From positions 434,001 to 498,000 of the forward strand of contig NZ_JAENHO010000005.1 of assembly GCF_016785085.1 (NCBI RefSeq): 64,000 nucleotides of DNA, in the 5' to 3' direction. Positions 17,748 through 29,449 of the stretch are shown piece by piece. This stretch comes from Paractinoplanes lichenicola. GTDB taxonomy: Bacteria; Actinomycetota; Actinomycetes; Mycobacteriales; Micromonosporaceae. Below the pieces are notes generated by a model. That model was not told the origin of the DNA. It saw only the letters and a program-made list of their open reading frames with translations, and searched no databases. Every line of letters starts with the position of its first letter. The first letter of the stretch is position 1. A program made the translations under genes and the position numbers.

Positions 17748-17814
17748 CGAAGGTTATCGGATGGCTACCCAGATATATACCGACGGTGGTCTATGGAACA
17801 TTTCACACCGCGGA

Positions 17815-18648
17815 TCAGACCACGGCGCCGTCGTCGTAGTCGTCCTCGTCGTCGCCCGAGCGCAGCCGCCAGACCAGCATCACCGCGCCGCCGACGATCG
17901 CCGCGAAGCCGAGCATCGTCACGTAGTCGCGATCGATCGGGATCATGGTCGGGAACAGGAAGAGCAGGAAGCCGACGATCACGCCGAGCACGCCGATGAC
18001 CGCGTACTTCGAGATGCGGGGGAGCGGCGGGGGCGGGGGCGGGACGTACCGCTCGTTCTCCTCGTCGTCCTCGTCGCCGGGCAGGTCGGCGCCGAACGTG
18101 TCGAGACCGTCGAGCAGCGAGGGATCCTCGGCGGGCGGGTCGGTGCGCCGCCGGTTGAGCGAGACGCCGGAGAAGTCGGACGCGTTGGAGAGCCCACCCG
18201 TGCGGGGCGGCTCCTTGGGGCGCTCGATGGCCTCGGAGGCCGGCCACGGGGCCGCGGTCGGATCGACCGTGGTGTGGAAACCGGCGACGATCTTGGCCCA
18301 CTCGGCCTCGACGTCGACGCCGCCGGCGGGTTCGGCCGTCGGGTCGGCGGGCGGCGGCGCCGGTGGGGTCGGCGGCTCGCCCCCGGTCACCTTGTGCAGA
18401 TGCTCGCGGGCGACCTCGAGATGAGCGCGATCGACATAGAGCCGGTCGATCGGCCGCGCGGGCAGGGTGGTGGCGCGCAGAATGGGGTTGAGATCGGCCG
18501 TGGGCTGCAGATACGCCGCGATGCCACCGGCCGCCAGCACGTCGAGTAGGTGTTCGCCGACGCGCGGATCCACGTCGCCCGCGACCGCGTAATCGGCCGC
18601 GTCGAGCCCGTTGTCCCGCCGCCCGCGGCGGGCGCCACCCGCTGTCAC
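17815..18648 (-). CDS. two-transmembrane hypothetical protein with DUF2007-like N-terminus
   Basis: A 277-residue protein from GTG 18648. Residues about 15-75 (VDPRVGEHLLDVLAAGGIAAYL ... VDRAHLEVAREHL) look like the DUF2007 putative signal-transducing fold. A long Pro/Asp/Glu-rich linker follows, then two C-terminal membrane helices (YAVIGVLGVIVGFLLFLF and TMLGFAAIVGGAVMLVW) and an acidic tail. The AGGAG overlaps the start codon, so the start is uncertain; GTG about 50 nt further upstream is an alternative. It is divergent from the acyltransferase gene. Conserved in actinobacteria; no function known to me. Confidence 0.6.
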   Translation of the reverse strand: MTAGGARRGRRDNGLDAADYAVAGDVDPRVGEHLLDVLAAGGIAAYLQPTADLNPILRATTLPARPIDRLYVDRAHLEVAREHLHKVTGGEPPTPPAPPPADPTAEPAGGVDVEAEWAKIVAGFHTTVDPTAAPWPASEAIERPKEPPRTGGLSNASDFSGVSLNRRRTDPPAEDPSLLDGLDTFGADLPGDEDDEENERYVPPPPPPLPRISKYAVIGVLGVIVGFLLFLFPTMIPIDRDYVTMLGFAAIVGGAVMLVWRLRSGDDEDDYDDGAVV

Positions 18649-18777
18649 TCCTGCACACTCCCTCGCCGACCGTGCCTTGAATGGTGACACGACATGGACA
18701 GTCTGCGGGAGTGCGTTGTGGCGCGCCGTCCCGCTTCGTACGCTTCCTAGACGCTCGGACGTCCCGGAAAGGACACC

Positions 18778-19506
18778 GTGTTCTACTGGCTGCTCAAGTT
18801 CGTGGTCCTCGGACCCGTGCTCAAGCTTCTCTTCCGTCCCGATGTGCGCGGACTGTCCCACCTGCCCCGCACCGGGCCGGTGATCCTGGCCTGCAACCAT
18901 CTGTCGTTCTCCGACTCGATCTTCACACCCCTGGTGGTGGACCGTAGGGTGACGTTCGTCGCCAAAGCGGAGTACTTCACCGGCAAGGGGATCAAAGGCT
19001 GGCTCATGCGCCAGTTCTTCAGCGGAACGGGGACGATTCCGGTGGACCGTTCGGGCGGCAAGGCTGCCCAGGCGGCCCTCGACACGCTGCTGCGGGTGCT
19101 GCGCGAGGGCGGCGTCGCGGGCATCTATCCGGAGGGCACCCGCTCGCCCGACGGCCGGCTCTATCGCGGCAAGACCGGCGTGGCCCGCCTGGTGCTCGAG
19201 AGCGGGGCCGTGGTGGTGCCGGTCGCGCTGCTCAACACCGACGAGATCCAGCCCACCGGCGTGCTCATGCCCAAGATCAAGCGAGTCCGGATGAGATTCG
19301 GCGCGCCCCTGGACTTCTCGCGCTACTCCCATGCCAAGGGCGACCGGTTCGTCGAGCGGGCCATCACCGACGAGATCATGTTCGAGCTCATGGCGATGTC
19401 CGGCCGCGAGTACGTGGACGTCTACGCATCGAAGTTGAAGACAACGATCGAGGCGCCTACGCCGCATTCATCCCCGCGCGTCGCCGGAGAGCCTGCAGAT
19501 CGGTGA
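18778..19506 (+). CDS. PlsC-type 1-acylglycerol-3-phosphate acyltransferase
   Basis: A 242-residue enzyme with the acyltransferase motif NHLSFSD (NHx4D) near residue 41, a motif II region around FVAKAEYF, motif III YPEGTRS, and a later proline-containing VVPVALLNT. It transfers acyl groups to lysophosphatidic acid or a related glycolipid at the membrane. Gene order parallels Rv2182c of M. tuberculosis. AAAGGA precedes GTG 18778. Its last 50 bases overlap the 3' end of the convergent Crp/Fnr gene; the C-terminal tail past YASKLKTT looks unconserved. Confidence 0.87.
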   Translation: MFYWLLKFVVLGPVLKLLFRPDVRGLSHLPRTGPVILACNHLSFSDSIFTPLVVDRRVTFVAKAEYFTGKGIKGWLMRQFFSGTGTIPVDRSGGKAAQAALDTLLRVLREGGVAGIYPEGTRSPDGRLYRGKTGVARLVLESGAVVVPVALLNTDEIQPTGVLMPKIKRVRMRFGAPLDFSRYSHAKGDRFVERAITDEIMFELMAMSGREYVDVYASKLKTTIEAPTPHSSPRVAGEPADR

Positions 19507-20149
19507 CCACGATGCGGCGGCCCTCGGTGCGCAGCCAGCCGCGGCTGGCGAACGAGCCGATCGCCTGATTCACGCTCTGCCGCGAGCCGCCGGCCATCTC
19601 GGCCAGCTGGCTCTGGTTGAGCTCGATCGTGATCATCGGGGCCTGGCTCTCGCCGGCCAGCCGCACCAGCGTCTTGGCGACCCGGCCGGGCAGGTCGAGG
19701 AAGACGTGGTCGGTGTTCTGCTCGGTCAGGCGGCGGATCAGGGCGCCGACCGAGCGCATCACCGCGTCGAGGATGCGCGGGTTGGCGTGCACCAGGTCGA
19801 TGAACGCGGACCGCGACAGCGTGAGCGCCTGGCAGTCCTCGATCGCCTCGGCCGACGCGCTGCGGGCCGACGCGTCCAGAAGGGACACCTCGCCCAGCAC
19901 GTCGGGCGGGCGGACCACGGTGAGCACCGCGCGCTCCCCGGTCGGGGCCGTGCGGAAGATGGCGACGGCGCCACGTTTGAGAATGATCAAGGATTCGCCG
20001 GGGTCGTGCTCGACGAAGATGATCTGTCCTTTGCGGTACGTACGCGGGACTGCCGTGGCGATGACCCGTTGCCGGACGTCCGGCTCCAGGCCTGCGAACA
20101 TCTCCACGCCGGTCAGCGCGTCGCCGTTGTCCGGCATGCGATGGTCCAC
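19457..20149 (-). CDS. Crp/Fnr-family transcriptional regulator
   Basis: A 230-residue protein with an N-terminal cyclic-nucleotide-binding beta-roll (residues about 15-130: GQIIFVEHDPGESLIILKRG and GERAVLTVVRPPDVLGEVSLLD) and a C-terminal winged helix with LNQSQLAEMAGGSRQSVNQAIGSF. A FGE-x-RSA cAMP pocket is not clear (LGEVSLLD ... RSAS), so the ligand is uncertain. Start GTG 20149 has GGGAGGG upstream. The 3' coding end overlaps the acyltransferase gene by 50 bp in convergent orientation. Targets are unknown. Confidence 0.87.
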   Translation of the reverse strand: MDHRMPDNGDALTGVEMFAGLEPDVRQRVIATAVPRTYRKGQIIFVEHDPGESLIILKRGAVAIFRTAPTGERAVLTVVRPPDVLGEVSLLDASARSASAEAIEDCQALTLSRSAFIDLVHANPRILDAVMRSVGALIRRLTEQNTDHVFLDLPGRVAKTLVRLAGESQAPMITIELNQSQLAEMAGGSRQSVNQAIGSFASRGWLRTEGRRIVVTDLQALRRRAGMNAA

Positions 20150-20404
20150 GGCGTCATCCCTCCCCCGGTGGGGGCCGTGTCGGCGAGTGTGGCCGCGCCG
20201 GCCCCACGACGCGAACGATCACTCTTAGCACACGGCAACCCGCCGGCGCCATTTCTGAGCACCCGTACCGCCGGTGCCTCATAGGATCATGTCGCGCAGG
20301 TCGCTATCTGTAAACACCTGAATGCCATGAGTGAACGTTCCCGCGGATGAGGTCCTCATGCGGGGGTCGCCCAACCAGTCCGTCGCATTTACCTCTTCTG
20401 CCGT

Positions 20405-20410
20405 GATAAT
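20405..20410 (+). promoter_or_regulatory. -10 hexamer for leaderless phosphotransferase-like gene
   Basis: GATAAT, six bases, then GTG 20417. The rest of the 20150-20416 gap (267 bases) should also hold the Crp/Fnr promoter; I see no further clear element. Confidence 0.45.
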
Positions 20411-20416
20411 CCCGCC

Positions 20417-21271
20417 GTGCCGGATGCCGAGCTTCTTCGATCGACGCTGCGGGACGAGTGGCATCTCGTGCCCAGCGAGATCACCGCCCTGGACGACGTG
20501 CTGCTGTCGCGTGGCTGGGAGGTGACAGCCGGATCCCGTACGTACGTGGTGCGGCTGTGCGACCCCGGCGCGCGGCTCCCGGTGGAGGCCGGCCTGGTCG
20601 CCACCGAGCATCTGCGCGGCCGGGACATAGCGGCCGGCGAGCCCGTCCGTACGCTCTCGGGCAGCCTCACCGCGCAGACCGAGGCCGGGGCGTTCGCCGT
20701 GCTGCACCGGGTGCCCGGCCGGCGCCTCGACGGCGGCGACCCGGTCGACCAGCAGTGGTGGGGCGACCGCCTCGGCGCCGTGCACCGCGCCCTGCAGGGG
20801 TTCCACCACCCGGGGCTGCGGTCGTGGCAGCCGCTCGACGCGGGCGCGGCCCACCTGGACGCCGAGCCGTGGCTGCGCGGCGCCGTGGCCGAGGCGACGG
20901 CCGCCGCGACCCGGCTGACGATCACCGACCGCCTCACGTACGGGGTGCTGCACGGCGACCCGGCGCCCGGCGTCTTCGTGCTCGACCCGGGCACCGGCCG
21001 GGCCGGGCTGCTCGACTGCGGGGCGAGCGGGGTCGGCCCGCTGGTCTACGACGTGGCCGCGGCCGTGCTCTACGCCGGGGGAGTGACCAGGGCCGGCGAG
21101 CTGCTCGACGGCTACCTCGCGGCGGGCCCGGTCGAGGCCGGTGAGCTGGACGCGGCCCTGCCGGTGCTGCTGCGCCTGCGGTGGGCCGTGCAGGCCGACC
21201 GGGCGGCCCGCCGGGGGTGCCCCGAGGCGCTGCGGCGGGCCCGGGTGGCCCTGGAGTCGGCGCCCGGCTGA
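20417..21271 (+). CDS. aminoglycoside-phosphotransferase-fold protein with degenerate active site
   Basis: A 284-residue protein with an APH/choline-kinase-like layout: a small N-lobe (VTAGSRTYVVRLCD ... VATEHL), a hinge near FAVLHRVPGR, and a Brenner-type loop HGDPAPGVFVLD. In active members this loop is HxDxxxxN; here the Asn position is Val. The following metal site is LLDCGASGVGP with Asp kept. The C-terminal part is helical (VYDVAAAVLYAGG). It may be a weak or dead kinase, or a divergent one. Resistance activity should not be inferred. It is 22 nt upstream of RNase AS. Confidence 0.7.
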   Translation: MPDAELLRSTLRDEWHLVPSEITALDDVLLSRGWEVTAGSRTYVVRLCDPGARLPVEAGLVATEHLRGRDIAAGEPVRTLSGSLTAQTEAGAFAVLHRVPGRRLDGGDPVDQQWWGDRLGAVHRALQGFHHPGLRSWQPLDAGAAHLDAEPWLRGAVAEATAAATRLTITDRLTYGVLHGDPAPGVFVLDPGTGRAGLLDCGASGVGPLVYDVAAAVLYAGGVTRAGELLDGYLAAGPVEAGELDAALPVLLRLRWAVQADRAARRGCPEALRRARVALESAPG

Positions 21272-21293
21272 CGATGGGCAAGGATGGGACCCG

Positions 21294-21782
21294 ATGGTTT
21301 ATCGCTATTTCTACGACTGCGAGTTCATCGAGGACGGGCGCGTGGTCGACCTGGTCTCGATCGGTGTCGTCGACGAGTTCGGCCGTGAGTTCTACGCGGT
21401 CAGCACGGAGTTCGACGACAGCCGCGCCATTCCCTGGGTGCGGCGCAACGTGCTCGACAAGCTGCCCTCGCCGTCCGACAAGGCGTGGCGCTCGCGCGAG
21501 CGGATCCGTGACGACCTCTACGCGTTCCTGACCGAGCCGGTCGCGGGGCGGGGCGAGCAGATCGAGCTGTGGGCGTGGTTCGCCGCGTACGACCACGTCG
21601 CGCTGGCCCAGCTCTGGGGGGCCATGCCGGCCCTGCCGCGCGACCTGCCGCGCTTCACCAAGGATCTGCGCCAGCTGTGGGACGACAAGGGCCGCCCGAC
21701 GCTGCCCGCGATGTCCGGCCGGCACGACGCGCTGGTCGACGCCCGGCACAACCTGGCCCGCTGGCGCGCGATGGGTGGCTGA
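21294..21782 (+). CDS. RNase AS-like 3'-5' exoribonuclease
   Basis: A 162-residue single-domain DEDDh exonuclease. YFYDCEFIEDG provides the first Asp and Glu (residues 8 and 10), WFAAYDHVAL the next Asp, and GRHDALVDARHNL the His and last Asp. Size and sequence style match Rv2179c of M. tuberculosis, a 3'-exoribonuclease that prefers adenylate. Rv2179c also lies next to aroG, as here within 6 kb. It likely trims or degrades RNA in the cytoplasm. Start ATG 21294 puts the catalytic motif at the expected N-terminal position. Confidence 0.86.
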   Translation: MVYRYFYDCEFIEDGRVVDLVSIGVVDEFGREFYAVSTEFDDSRAIPWVRRNVLDKLPSPSDKAWRSRERIRDDLYAFLTEPVAGRGEQIELWAWFAAYDHVALAQLWGAMPALPRDLPRFTKDLRQLWDDKGRPTLPAMSGRHDALVDARHNLARWRAMGG

Positions 21783-21822
21783 GCCCCGTTTGACCCGGCC
21801 GGGTCCGGGCACGACAAGAGGC

Positions 21823-22320
21823 ATGACTGACACCGAGCAGGAGCGTCGCGACAAGGTCAAGTCCCTGGTCGCGGACGCCCGCATCTGCATGCTGACCACG
21901 ATGACCTCGGACGGCAAGCACGTCAGCCGCCCGATGGCCCTGCAGGACGTCGAGTTCGACGGCGACCTGTGGTTCTTCGCGTACTCCGACTCCGACCTGG
22001 TGCAGCAGATCGCCGTCCACCCGCAGGTGAACGTCGCGTTCAGCGACCAGAAGCACAACAACTGGATCTCCATGGCGGGCGAGGCCGTGCGTACGGACAA
22101 CCCGGCCAAGGCCAAGGAGCTGTGGAGCGCGCCGCTCAAGGCCTGGTTCCCCGAGGGCCTCGAGACGCCGAACCTCACCCTGGTCAAGGTGCACGCCGAC
22201 ACCGCCGAGTACTGGGAGGCGGCGCACAGCTCGAAGGTCGTCACTCTGCTCGGCTACGCCAAGGCCGCCGTCACCGGAAAGACCCCGGACGCGGGCGAGA
22301 ACGAAACAGTCCGGCTTTAA
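21823..22320 (+). CDS. pyridoxamine-5'-phosphate-oxidase-fold general stress protein
   Basis: A 165-residue split-barrel flavin-binding protein: ARICMLTTMTSDGKHVSRPM, DGDLWFFAYSDSDLVQQI, VNVAFSDQKHNNWISMAGEA and a C-terminal AEYWEA ... VVTLLGYAKA. This pattern is that of the general-stress-protein-26-like PNPOx subfamily, which binds FMN or F420. No PNPOx substrate residues are recognised, so a vitamin B6 role is not implied. Start ATG 21823 has AGAGG just upstream. Confidence 0.82.
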   Translation: MTDTEQERRDKVKSLVADARICMLTTMTSDGKHVSRPMALQDVEFDGDLWFFAYSDSDLVQQIAVHPQVNVAFSDQKHNNWISMAGEAVRTDNPAKAKELWSAPLKAWFPEGLETPNLTLVKVHADTAEYWEAAHSSKVVTLLGYAKAAVTGKTPDAGENETVRL

Positions 22321-22352
22321 GGGGCGGATGCATCACGGTGGTGGGCGGCGAC

Positions 22353-22358
22353 TAGAGT
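22353..22358 (+). promoter_or_regulatory. candidate -10 of pfkA
   Basis: TAGAGT in the 135-base gap before pfkA. It would give a leader of about 90 nt ending in a good ribosome site (AGGGAGG at about 22441). No riboswitch fold was recognised in the leader. Confidence 0.3.
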
Positions 22359-22455
22359 TCGGGTCGCGGCCCGCCCCGGACCGGCAACGCTGCCGACGTG
22401 GGGTTCGACGGGCTCTCTGACTTCTCGCATACCCCGATACAGGGAGGACGAGCAC

Positions 22456-23484
22456 ATGCGTATCGGCGTGCTCACCGGCGGCGGCGACTGCCCCGGTCTC
22501 AACGCGGTGATCCGGGCGGTGGTCCGCAAGGGCGTCGCCGCTTACGGTCACGAGTTCGTCGGCTTCCGCGACGGCTGGAAGGGCCCGCTCGAGGGTCTGA
22601 CGAAGCCGCTCGGCATCGCCGAGGTTCGCGGCATCCTGCCCCGCGGCGGCACGATCCTGGGCTCCTCGCGCACCAACCCGTTCAAGATCGACGGTGGTGT
22701 CGAGAAGATCAAGGCCAACCTGGCCGAGCAGGGCGTGGACGCGCTCGTGGCGATCGGCGGCGAGGACACCCTCGGCGTCGCCACCAAGCTCAACGACCTG
22801 GGCGTCAACGTCGTCGGCGTGCCGAAGACGATCGACAACGACCTCAACGCCACCGACTTCACGTTCGGCTTCGACACCGCGGTCAACATCGCGATGGAGG
22901 CCATCGACCGGCTGCACACCACCGCCGAGTCGCACCACCGCACCCTGGTCGTCGAGGTCATGGGCCGGCACGCCGGCTGGATCGCGCTGCACGCCGGCCT
23001 GGCCGGTGGCGCCAACGTGATCCTGCTGCCCGAGCGCCCGTTCGACGTGGAGCAGGTCGCGACCTACGTGACCAAGCGTTTCCAGGTCGAGTACGCGCCG
23101 ATCGTCGTCGTCTCCGAGGGCGCGCACCCGCTCGAGGGCCAGATGGCGCTGCAGAGCCAGGAGAAGGACTCGTTCGGCCACGTCCGCCTCGGCGGCATCG
23201 GCCAGTGGCTCGCCGAGCAGCTGGAGGAGAAGACCGGCAAGGAGGCCCGCACGGTCGTCCTCGGTCACATCCAGCGCGGTGGCACCCCGACCGCGTTCGA
23301 CCGGGTGCTCGCCACCCGGTTCGGTCTGCAGGCGATCGACGCCGTCCACGACGGCGATTTCGGTAAGATGATGGCGCTGCGGGGCACCGACATCGTGCGC
23401 GTGCCGCTGATCGACGGCACCGGTGAGCTCAAGACCGTGCCGCTGTCGCGGTACGAAGAGGCTGAGGTCTTCTTCGGCAGCTAG
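22456..23484 (+). CDS. pfkA: 6-phosphofructokinase with PPi-dependent signature
   Basis: A 342-residue group-A phosphofructokinase. GVLTGGGDCPGLNAV binds the phosphoryl donor; GGEDT (residues 101-105) and VPKTIDND (about 122-129) form the active site, with catalytic Asp in TIDND. Position 104 is Asp and 124 is Lys. Gly at both positions marks ATP enzymes, while Asp104 plus Lys124 is the PPi-PFK pattern, as known from Amycolatopsis methanolica. The reaction is fructose-6-phosphate to fructose-1,6-bisphosphate, reversible if PPi is used. AGGGAGG precedes ATG. A strong terminator follows at 23501. Confidence 0.9.
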   Translation: MRIGVLTGGGDCPGLNAVIRAVVRKGVAAYGHEFVGFRDGWKGPLEGLTKPLGIAEVRGILPRGGTILGSSRTNPFKIDGGVEKIKANLAEQGVDALVAIGGEDTLGVATKLNDLGVNVVGVPKTIDNDLNATDFTFGFDTAVNIAMEAIDRLHTTAESHHRTLVVEVMGRHAGWIALHAGLAGGANVILLPERPFDVEQVATYVTKRFQVEYAPIVVVSEGAHPLEGQMALQSQEKDSFGHVRLGGIGQWLAEQLEEKTGKEARTVVLGHIQRGGTPTAFDRVLATRFGLQAIDAVHDGDFGKMMALRGTDIVRVPLIDGTGELKTVPLSRYEEAEVFFGS

Positions 23485-23500
23485 GTCGAGCTTTTGGGTT

Positions 23501-23530
23501 AGGGGCGGCCGGCGACGGTCGCCCCTTTCT
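23501..23530 (+). terminator. intrinsic terminator of pfkA
   Basis: AGGGGCG (23501-23507) pairs with CGCCCCT (23520-23526), with GCC/GGT extending the stem inward. A T-rich tract (TTTCTT) follows. It separates pfkA from proC, whose ATG is only 17 nt further on. Confidence 0.75.
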
Positions 23531-23546
23531 TCGTTGAGGGGCGTGT

Positions 23547-24368
23547 ATGACCAAGCACAGTGTCGCCGTGATCGGCGCGGGCAAGCTCGGCGAGCTGGTC
23601 CTGGCCGGTCTGCTGCGCTCCGGCTGGACGCCGCAGCAGGTGCTGGCCACCGCCCGGCGCCCCGAGCGCGCGGCCGAGCTGGCCGAGCGCCACGGCATCC
23701 GCCCGGTGCTCAACCTGACCGCCGTCACCCAGGCCGACGTGCTGCTGATCGCCGTCAAGCCGCAGGACGCGGGCGCGCTGCTCGACGACTTCGGCATGAA
23801 GGTGCCGCCCGACACGCTGGTCGTCTCGCTCTGCGCCGGCCTGCCCACCAGCTTCTTCTCCGAGCGGCTGCCCGGCGGCATCCCGGTCGTGCGGGTCATG
23901 ACCAACACGCCGGCCCTGGTCGACCAGGCGATGACGGCGATCTCCCCGGGCCCGTACGCGACTGACGACCACCTCGCGATCGTCGAGGAGATCTTCCAGC
24001 CGCTCGGCCGCACCCTGCGCGTGCCCGAGAGCCAGCAGGACGCGGTGACCGCGCTCTCCGGCTCCGGCCCGGCCTACTTCTATCTGCTCGTCGAGGCGAT
24101 GGTCGACGCGGGCATCCTGCTCGGGCTGCCCCGCAACGTCGCCCACGAGCTGGCCGTGCAGACCGCGGTCGGCTCCGCGATCATGCTGCGCGACTCGGGC
24201 GAGCACCCGGTGCGCCTGCGCGAGTCGGTCACCTCGCCCGGCGGCACCACCGCGTCGGCCCTGCGCGAGCTCGAGACGCACGGGTTGCGGGCGGCTTTCT
24301 TGACCGCCCTCGAAGCGGCCCGCGACCGCGCCCGTCAGATCGCCACCGAGATGACCGGTAAAGGCTGA
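23547..24368 (+). CDS. proC: pyrroline-5-carboxylate reductase
   Basis: A 273-residue enzyme with the N-terminal NAD(P) Rossmann motif VIGAGKLGELVL. It also has LIAVKPQDA, the dimer-domain signature SGSGPAYFYLLVEAMVDAG and the family hallmark VTSPGGTTASALRELE near the C-terminus. It makes proline from pyrroline-5-carboxylate with NADPH. The length is typical. GAGGGG lies 5 nt before ATG 23547. It sits just behind the pfkA terminator, so it probably has its own promoter or depends on read-through. Confidence 0.95.
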   Translation: MTKHSVAVIGAGKLGELVLAGLLRSGWTPQQVLATARRPERAAELAERHGIRPVLNLTAVTQADVLLIAVKPQDAGALLDDFGMKVPPDTLVVSLCAGLPTSFFSERLPGGIPVVRVMTNTPALVDQAMTAISPGPYATDDHLAIVEEIFQPLGRTLRVPESQQDAVTALSGSGPAYFYLLVEAMVDAGILLGLPRNVAHELAVQTAVGSAIMLRDSGEHPVRLRESVTSPGGTTASALRELETHGLRAAFLTALEAARDRARQIATEMTGKG

Positions 24369-24473
24369 ACTGTCAGCAACGTCACGGGCCCCAGCCTGTG
24401 GATAAGTCAGTTTGACCGTTTTGCGCAGCGTATTTTTCTGGCCAGCCCCCTGGGTGCGGTGGGGAGGGCCTAG

Positions 24474-25151
24474 TTAGTACCAGATGGCGATCTTGGAGCC
24501 GTTCGTCTCCTCGGGCGGGCTGGGGTGGCTGAGGGCCGTTCCGGTGGCCATCCGGTGCGCCGACCAGGCCACCGCGGCCGCGTCCAAGATGTCGTCGGGC
24601 GGCGCCTGGCCGGCCGGTCCGATCTGGTCGGGCAGCACGATGCCGTTGCGGGCCAGCAGCTCGCGCCGCCGGGCCTGACCGGTCCACGTCTTCTTGGCGA
24701 ACTGCAGGGGCTCGCCCGCCATCGTGCGGAACGAGACCTCGGGGTGCGCCTCGAAGAGCAGGCCGGGGTGCCGCTCCCAGATCGCGTTGGCCTCGAGCAG
24801 CTTGGGCCGCAGGGCCCAGGACTGCCGGCTCAGCCCGGCGCCGGTCAGCTCGCGGCAGAGCCGGTTGGCCGCGGTGAAGTCGGCCTCCTGCCAGACGGCG
24901 CGGGGCGGCACCCGGAAGACGCTGCCGCGCCGGGGGCCCAGTTCCTCGGCCGCGAGCGTGTCGGCGGCCCGCCAGCGGTCGGGCAGCATGCCCAGGGGGA
25001 TGTCCACGCCGATCACGGAGGCGCCGGAGCTGCCGGCGACTATCTCGTACAGCGTGGAGGCCAGCACGGCCCGGCCGAACGCGCCGTCCCGCAGCTCGAC
25101 GCCGACCCAGCCGAGCGCGTAAGCATCGACACCTATAACTCGGACACTCAT
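24474..25151 (-). CDS. DUF429-family protein
   Basis: A 225-residue protein beginning VIGVDAYALGWVGVEL, with an RNase H-like first strand holding Asp, then VIGVDIPLGMLPDRWRAADTLA, RVPPRAVWQ, FEAHPEVSF and a C-terminal DDILDAAAVAWSAHR. The acidic residues at these points fit the DUF429 putative RNase H/integrase-like nuclease fold. No biochemical role is established. It is divergent from the chitinase; the 24369-24473 gap downstream shows no clear terminator. Confidence 0.78.
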   Translation of the reverse strand: MSVRVIGVDAYALGWVGVELRDGAFGRAVLASTLYEIVAGSSGASVIGVDIPLGMLPDRWRAADTLAAEELGPRRGSVFRVPPRAVWQEADFTAANRLCRELTGAGLSRQSWALRPKLLEANAIWERHPGLLFEAHPEVSFRTMAGEPLQFAKKTWTGQARRRELLARNGIVLPDQIGPAGQAPPDDILDAAAVAWSAHRMATGTALSHPSPPEETNGSKIAIWY

Positions 25152-25286
25152 CGGCGGCGTGCGGCCAATCGGACAACGACGTCGGAGATGGTCATGAACG
25201 CAGACTACGCGCTGTGTCCGTCAGTGTGCACCCCGTAGCCGTCGGTGCGACAAAGTTAAGCCTTTGCGTAATCCCTCGTCGCTGTC

Positions 25287-25316
25287 TTGACGAGCATGAA
25301 TATCTGTGACTACCGT
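25287..25316 (+). promoter_or_regulatory. candidate chitinase promoter
   Basis: TTGACG (25287-25292), 18 bases, TACCGT (25311-25316). A start near 25323 would put the GGAAAGTTTCC palindrome in the first bases of the transcript, a good operator position. Confidence 0.45.
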
Positions 25317-25334
25317 CTCCCCAACGAACTTTTT

Positions 25335-25345
25335 GGAAAGTTTCC
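25335..25345. promoter_or_regulatory. GGAAAGTTTCC palindrome upstream of chitinase
   Basis: Perfect 5-base arms around a central G, between the predicted promoter and the AGAGGAG ribosome site. Position suggests a repressor site controlling the secreted chitinase. It does not match the DasR consensus. Confidence 0.45.
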
Positions 25346-25368
25346 TAACTGTTCAAAGAGGAGCCCCA

Positions 25369-29348
<3,980 letters not shown>

Positions 29349-29449
29349 GCCCGGCGTGAGTCAGGGTGGGTAGGCCCATGACCACTCTCCGTTCATGACC
29401 AATACTGACGGACGGGCAGGTCAGAGGGGCCGCGTATGGTCGTGGGGCC

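Noticed and set aside
20417-21271. Annotating an aminoglycoside resistance gene
   Set aside because: The catalytic Asn is missing and the gene sits among core genes; resistance is unsupported.
22321-22455. Riboswitch in the pfkA leader
   Set aside because: No known riboswitch core or stable multi-helix fold could be recognised.
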